The notes under the pieces are model-generated. The model ran no database searches and was not told where the DNA came from. It saw only the letters and a list, made by a program, of their open reading frames with translations. Of a DNA stretch of 8,609 nt, positions 6,395-8,609 are shown in pieces. The stretch is from positions 1 to 8,609 of the forward strand of contig JADCFR010000523.1 of assembly GCA_020249415.1 (NCBI GenBank), read 5' to 3'. Source of the stretch: Roseomonas sp. (GTDB taxonomy: Bacteria; Pseudomonadota; Alphaproteobacteria; Acetobacterales; Acetobacteraceae). Both the position numbers and the translations under genes were made by a program. Within the stretch, counting starts at the first letter, position 1, and each line of letters starts with the position of its first letter.

Positions 6395-6559
6395 TTATTA
6401 ATGAAAAAAAGATATTTTTCTCAGAAGTTTAGGCATTAAATTTTCTTATCGAAACAATTCATCTTTGAGGTTTGCCCGCTTGCCCAACATATGCGGAGAA
6501 GCACATAAAAAACATTGGCCACAGACATGGGCTAACTTTTCAGGAGGTTCGACGCGCAG

Positions 6560-6697
6560 ATGGGCAATGACTTAATTGCGGAAACCCAAAAACGCATAAA
6601 CATGACCACGCGCCTTGGCCGCGTTCTTGAGCGCGGTGACAAGCTCGCCGTGTTCGCGAACGTTGCCCCCCGACCGAGAGAGGCGCTTGCGCCATGA
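6560..6697 (+). CDS. Small ORF (45 aa) translationally coupled to lysE; leader peptide or gene remnant
   Basis: ATG at 6560 is preceded by a strong AGGAGG at 6542-6547 (12-base spacer) and opens 45 codons ending in TGA at 6695-6697. The protein starts MGNDLIAETQKRINM and ends NVAPRPREALAP. It is polar, with no membrane segment, signal or domain I recognise. A second in-frame ATG at 6602 would give 31 residues. Its stop overlaps the lysE start as ATGA (6694-6697), the classic arrangement for termination-reinitiation, so ribosomes leaving it could start lysE. Either it is a leader peptide controlling the exporter, or it is the residue of a longer first cistron reduced by deletion. The G/C-rich 3' half looks coding-like. 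The reading frame and signals are seen directly; expression is inferred. Confidence 0.5.
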   Translation: MGNDLIAETQKRINMTTRLGRVLERGDKLAVFANVAPRPREALAP

Positions 6698-7338
6698 GCA
6701 TCCAAACTTGGCTAGTATTCTTCCTCGCCTACGCACTGGTTACCTATTCCCCGGGTCCGAACGTGCTGGCAGTAGTTACACACGCGGTACGATATGGTTA
6801 CAGATCAATCGCGGTTACGATCACGGCTAATCTCGTCTGCCAGCTTATCATTATTACGGTGGTGGGCCTCGGCGCCGATGCGCTGCTTACGACCGACTCG
6901 TTTCTCTATAAGCTCATCAAATGGGCCGGCGCCGCGTACCTATTTTACCTGGGTGCGAACATGATTTGGAGAGCAGCAACAAAGCCTGTTGTGCCCCTTG
7001 AACTGAAAATTCGAGCGCGCGAGCCTGAGGTGGTCCCGCCTGTGTACCAGCGCTTCCGAGAGGCGTTTCTCGTATCTGCCAGCAATCCCAAGACAGTCAT
7101 CTTTCTTTCTGCTTTCCTACCTCAATTTCTGGAGCCGGATAGGCCGATACTTCCACAGTTTGCTCTCATGTTTGTTACCATATCAGTGATCGTGGCGTCG
7201 GTTCATAGTGCCTACGCCTACATAGCGGTGAGCTTGCAGCGGCGGGTCTCTGGCACTCGCTCGAATAAGGCGGTGTCGCTTCTGTCGGGCGGAGTTTTTA
7301 TCGCTTTGGCTGTGCTCTTGGGCTTGTCCCCAGGGTGA
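6694..7338 (+). CDS. LysE/RhtB-family amino acid exporter
   Basis: A 214-residue inner-membrane protein of the LysE/RhtB superfamily, typical in length. The first helix ends in the signature YSPGPNVLAV (18-27). Further segments include ITANLVCQLIIITVVGLG, WAGAAYLFYLGANMIWRA, the conserved NPKTVIFLSAFLPQF, FVTISVIVASVHSAYAYIAV and the C-terminal GGVFIALAVLLGL. About six membrane helices are expected. These proteins export amino acids or derivatives (lysine, homoserine, threonine and others) using the proton gradient; the substrate here is unknown. The start ATG at 6694 overlaps the stop of the upstream small ORF; its own GAGAGAGG lies 10 bases upstream. The divergent LysR gene is the likely regulator. 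Codons such as ATA, CTA and TAT are more frequent than in the neighbouring leuC, CBS and acpP genes, which fits acquisition by transfer. Confidence 0.93.
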   Translation: MSIQTWLVFFLAYALVTYSPGPNVLAVVTHAVRYGYRSIAVTITANLVCQLIIITVVGLGADALLTTDSFLYKLIKWAGAAYLFYLGANMIWRAATKPVVPLELKIRAREPEVVPPVYQRFREAFLVSASNPKTVIFLSAFLPQFLEPDRPILPQFALMFVTISVIVASVHSAYAYIAVSLQRRVSGTRSNKAVSLLSGGVFIALAVLLGLSPG

Positions 7339-7721
7339 GAGGCGCACTGCCATTTCTACCAAAACCGGCCCACTGTCCGCCATAGCCATTAAACCTTGGC
7401 TGGGATCGCGTAAGGCTAGCACCGCACGGGCTCGCGCGGGTTAAGCCAGTCCAGCCGCCCCCATTGGGCTTAGCGCGGCTCCTCGCTTGCGCGCGCCCAC
7501 TGGACCCATCAGGCACAGGTTGCATCGCAAGTTCAAGGCGGACTGACGCTTTTCTTGCCGGAATCTTGACCAAACTACCCTCCCCCGCCTAGGCCCCGTG
7601 TCACAGCTATGTTAAGGCGACGCCGCCGGGCGGGGTGGGGCGCGAGTCCCAGGCCATCAGGCAGCCAGCCGCATTGTTTTGGGGAGCGCGGGCCAAGCCC
7701 CGCCAAATGGAGAGTTACGCA
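7339..7721. other. Gene-less stretch and acpP upstream region
   Basis: No credible gene is visible in these 383 bases; minus-strand frames here carry no recognisable domain. The right part must hold the acpP promoter and leader. TTGACC at 7566-7571 is a -35 candidate, but no good -10 lies at 16-18 bases. The small dyad GCGGG-N6-CCCGC at 7688-7703 lies just before the acpP ribosome binding site GGAGAG (7709-7714). The left part contains an imperfect inverted repeat (separate entry) and may be the eroded right border of the LysR-LysE insertion. Confidence 0.45.
7433..7477. repeat. Imperfect long inverted repeat downstream of lysE
   Basis: CGCGC (7433-7437) plus TAAGCC (7442-7447) are complementary to GGCTTA (7467-7472) plus GCGCG (7473-7477). 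This gives 11 pairs interrupted by the four unpaired bases GGGT, with a loop of about 19 bases. No T-run follows. It could stabilise the lysE mRNA 3' end or be a trace of a mobile-element end. Confidence 0.4.
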
Positions 7722-7961
7722 ATGAGCGATACCGCCGAGAAGGTCAAGAAGATCGTGGTCGAACACCTTGGCGTCGAAGAGGCGAAGGTGACCACTGAGG
7801 CATCCTTCATTGACGACCTGGGCGCGGATAGCCTTGACACGGTTGAACTGGTGATGGCGTTCGAAGAAGCCTTCGGCGTGGAAATCCCGGATGATGCCGC
7901 GGAAAAGATCACGACCGTGAAGGACGCGATCGAGTATATCGAAAAGCACAAGGGCGCCTGA
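7722..7961 (+). CDS. acpP: Acyl carrier protein
   Basis: A 79-residue acidic protein that carries growing acyl chains on a 4'-phosphopantetheine arm in type II fatty acid synthesis in the cytoplasm. The attachment site is Ser37 in [12 protein letters not shown] (32-43). Helix III and IV motifs [13 protein letters not shown] and [11 protein letters not shown] complete the four-helix fold, and the length equals the family norm. ATG at 7722 has GGAGAG 7 bases upstream and gives the standard [11 protein letters not shown] start; in-frame ATGs at 7707 and 7635 would add non-homologous residues. fabF follows after 33 bases, the normal acpP-fabF order. fabD and fabG, often upstream of acpP, are not here; a LysR-LysE module stands in that place. 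A hairpin overlaps the stop codon. Confidence 0.98.
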   Translation: MSDTAEKVKKIVVEHLGVEEAKVTTEASFIDDLGADSLDTVELVMAFEEAFGVEIPDDAAEKITTVKDAIEYIEKHKGA

Positions 7962-7969
7962 GCGCCCTT
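7950..7969 (+). terminator. Hairpin spanning the acpP stop codon, possible partial terminator or attenuator
   Basis: AAGGGCGC (7950-7957) and GCGCCCTT (7962-7969) are perfect complements around the four-base loop CTGA, which holds the TGA stop at 7959-7961. Only a short TTT run (7968-7970) follows, partly inside the stem, so full intrinsic termination is unlikely. A partial terminator or an RNA-end stabiliser between acpP and fabF fits the known need for much more ACP than FabF. Confidence 0.6.
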
Positions 7970-7982
7970 TCGCTGGTCCAAC

Positions 7983-7997
7983 GGGGAAACGCGCGTG
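7983..7997 (+). promoter_or_regulatory. Ribosome binding site and GTG start of fabF
   Basis: GGGGAA at 7983-7988 sits 6 bases before GTG at 7995. The fabF frame between the in-frame acpP stop (7959-7961) and the conserved RRVVVTGMG contains no ATG. The first in-frame ATG lies inside that motif and would delete the first strand, so GTG is the start. Confidence 0.8.
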
Positions 7998-8609
7998 TTC
8001 CAAAAGGGTTTCTCGCCACGGCGTGTTGTCGTGACGGGCATGGGCATTGCCTGCCCGCTGGGTGTTGGCGTTGAGCATGTGTGGAAGCGCATGCTTGCCG
8101 GCCATTCCGGCATTGGCGCCATTAAATCCTTTGATGCCTCTGGCCTGCCGGCGCGCATTGCGGGGGAAATCCCGCTTGGCGTAAAGGTTGATGGCGGGCT
8201 CGACATCAATGAATGGATCCCCATCAAGGATCAGAAAAAGATGGATCGCTTCATCCAATTCGCGATGGTCGCGGCGGATGAGGCGGTTATCGATTCCGGC
8301 TGGATGCCGCAGGATGAAGATCAGCGCTACCGCACGGGTGTGATGATCGGCTCTGGCATTGGTGGGCTTGAGACGATTCAGGAAGCCGCCAACCTGATCC
8401 TGCAAGGCAAGGCCAAGCGCATTTCACCCTTCTTTATTCCCTCGGCGCTGATCAATCTGGCTTCGGGCCAGGTTTCGATCCGTTATGGCTTCAAGGGGCC
8501 CAATCATTCCGTGGTGACGGCCTGCGCCACCGGCGTGCATGCGCTGGGTGATGCGGCGCGGCTGATTTCTCTCGGCGATGCGGATGTGATGGTGGCCGGC
8601 GGCGCCGAA
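7995..8609 (+). CDS. fabF: Beta-ketoacyl-ACP synthase II (KAS II), N-terminal half, cut by right edge
   Basis: 205 residues are present of roughly 420 expected. FabF condenses malonyl-ACP with acyl-ACP in the elongation cycle and works on the ACP encoded just upstream. Thiolase-fold landmarks are RRVVVTGMGIACPLG (9-23), GHSGIGAI, DQKKMDRF, the GVMIGSGIGGLETI block, and SPFFIPSALINLASGQVSIRYGFKGPN leading to the nucleophile Cys177 in TACATG. The two catalytic histidines lie beyond the window. The gene starts with GTG, 33 bases after the acpP stop, and probably shares its transcript. A clear full-length family match over the visible part shows no frameshift or lesion. Confidence 0.97.
   Translation, partial: MFQKGFSPRRVVVTGMGIACPLGVGVEHVWKRMLAGHSGIGAIKSFDASGLPARIAGEIPLGVKVDGGLDINEWIPIKDQKKMDRFIQFAMVAADEAVIDSGWMPQDEDQRYRTGVMIGSGIGGLETIQEAANLILQGKAKRISPFFIPSALINLASGQVSIRYGFKGPNHSVVTACATGVHALGDAARLISLGDADVMVAGGAE

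Larger units (their letters stand above)
6285..6559. promoter_or_regulatory. AT-rich divergent control region of the LysR-LysE module
   Basis: Apart from the two genes' leaders, these 275 bases hold no gene. They contain the most AT-rich part of the window: only 10 of the 60 bases at 6361-6420 are G or C. Within it are three dyads: ATAATC-N4-GATTAT at 6379-6394, a T-N11-A frame at 6394-6406, and GAAAAA-N6-TTTTTC at 6403-6420. A weak promoter-like pair toward lysE is TTGCCC at 6480-6485 with CATAAA 18 bases later. The LysR protein's operator is expected here, but the exact site is not proven because AT-rich DNA gives such matches by chance. Confidence 0.5.

Noticed and set aside
6615..6830. 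71-codon plus-strand ORF overlapping the start of lysE
   Set aside because: Out of frame with both lysE and the small ORF; no start signal or domain, and most of it duplicates lysE coding sequence in another frame.
7298..7573. Possible transposase fragment on the minus strand after lysE
   Set aside because: The translated text has no DDE, recombinase or other transposase motif that I can identify, so a mobile-element call is not supported.
7575..8405. Minus-strand open frame of 276 codons opposite acpP and fabF
   Set aside because: Covers two certain genes in antisense, with low-complexity shadow composition and no recognisable domain.

Overview
The window looks like a chromosomal segment of a GC-rich alphaproteobacterium, most likely from the Acetobacteraceae or a nearby Rhodospirillales lineage. 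This rests on the acyl carrier protein and KAS II sequences, the Bug-type solute receptor, the FNR/FixK-type operator and the codon use. The placement is inference from style, not from a marker gene.

Left part (1-3537): two divergent units. On the minus strand a tripartite-tricarboxylate (Bug/TctC) periplasmic receptor is followed by a YibF-type glutathione S-transferase that runs off the left edge. On the plus strand are the large and small subunits of an isopropylmalate-dehydratase-type hydro-lyase (LeuC/LeuD family). The 100-base gap between them is a shared promoter region with an inverted pair of GCTTGAC blocks. The small subunit carries unusual residues at the substrate loop. Together with the receptor next door, this suggests a catabolic hydratase for an imported hydroxy or unsaturated carboxylic acid rather than the leucine enzyme itself.

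Middle (3534-4999): a YjbF-like outer-membrane lipoprotein on the minus strand meets leuD tail to tail with overlapping stop codons. It is divergent from a CBS-CBS-BON protein. Their shared intergenic region holds a perfect TTGAC-N4-GTCAA box of the FNR/FixK type at its centre and a second perfect inverted repeat one base away.

Right-centre (5000-7721): a divergent LysR regulator and LysE/RhtB exporter pair, bordered by two gene-less stretches of nearly 400 bases and containing a very AT-rich core (10 G/C in 60 bases at 6361-6420). Composition and codon use differ from both flanks, so this looks like an acquired module. An unlisted 45-codon ORF with a strong ribosome binding site precedes lysE and overlaps its start codon (ATGA), implying translational coupling.

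Right end (7722-8609): acpP followed by fabF (GTG start, cut by the window edge), the core fatty-acid elongation pair. A perfect 8-bp hairpin spans the acpP stop codon and may set the large acpP:fabF expression difference.

I saw no CRISPR array, tRNA, rRNA or complete insertion sequence. No wholly new system is evident. The most original items are the small ORF coupled to lysE, the composite operator at 4212-4247 and the altered LeuD substrate loop.
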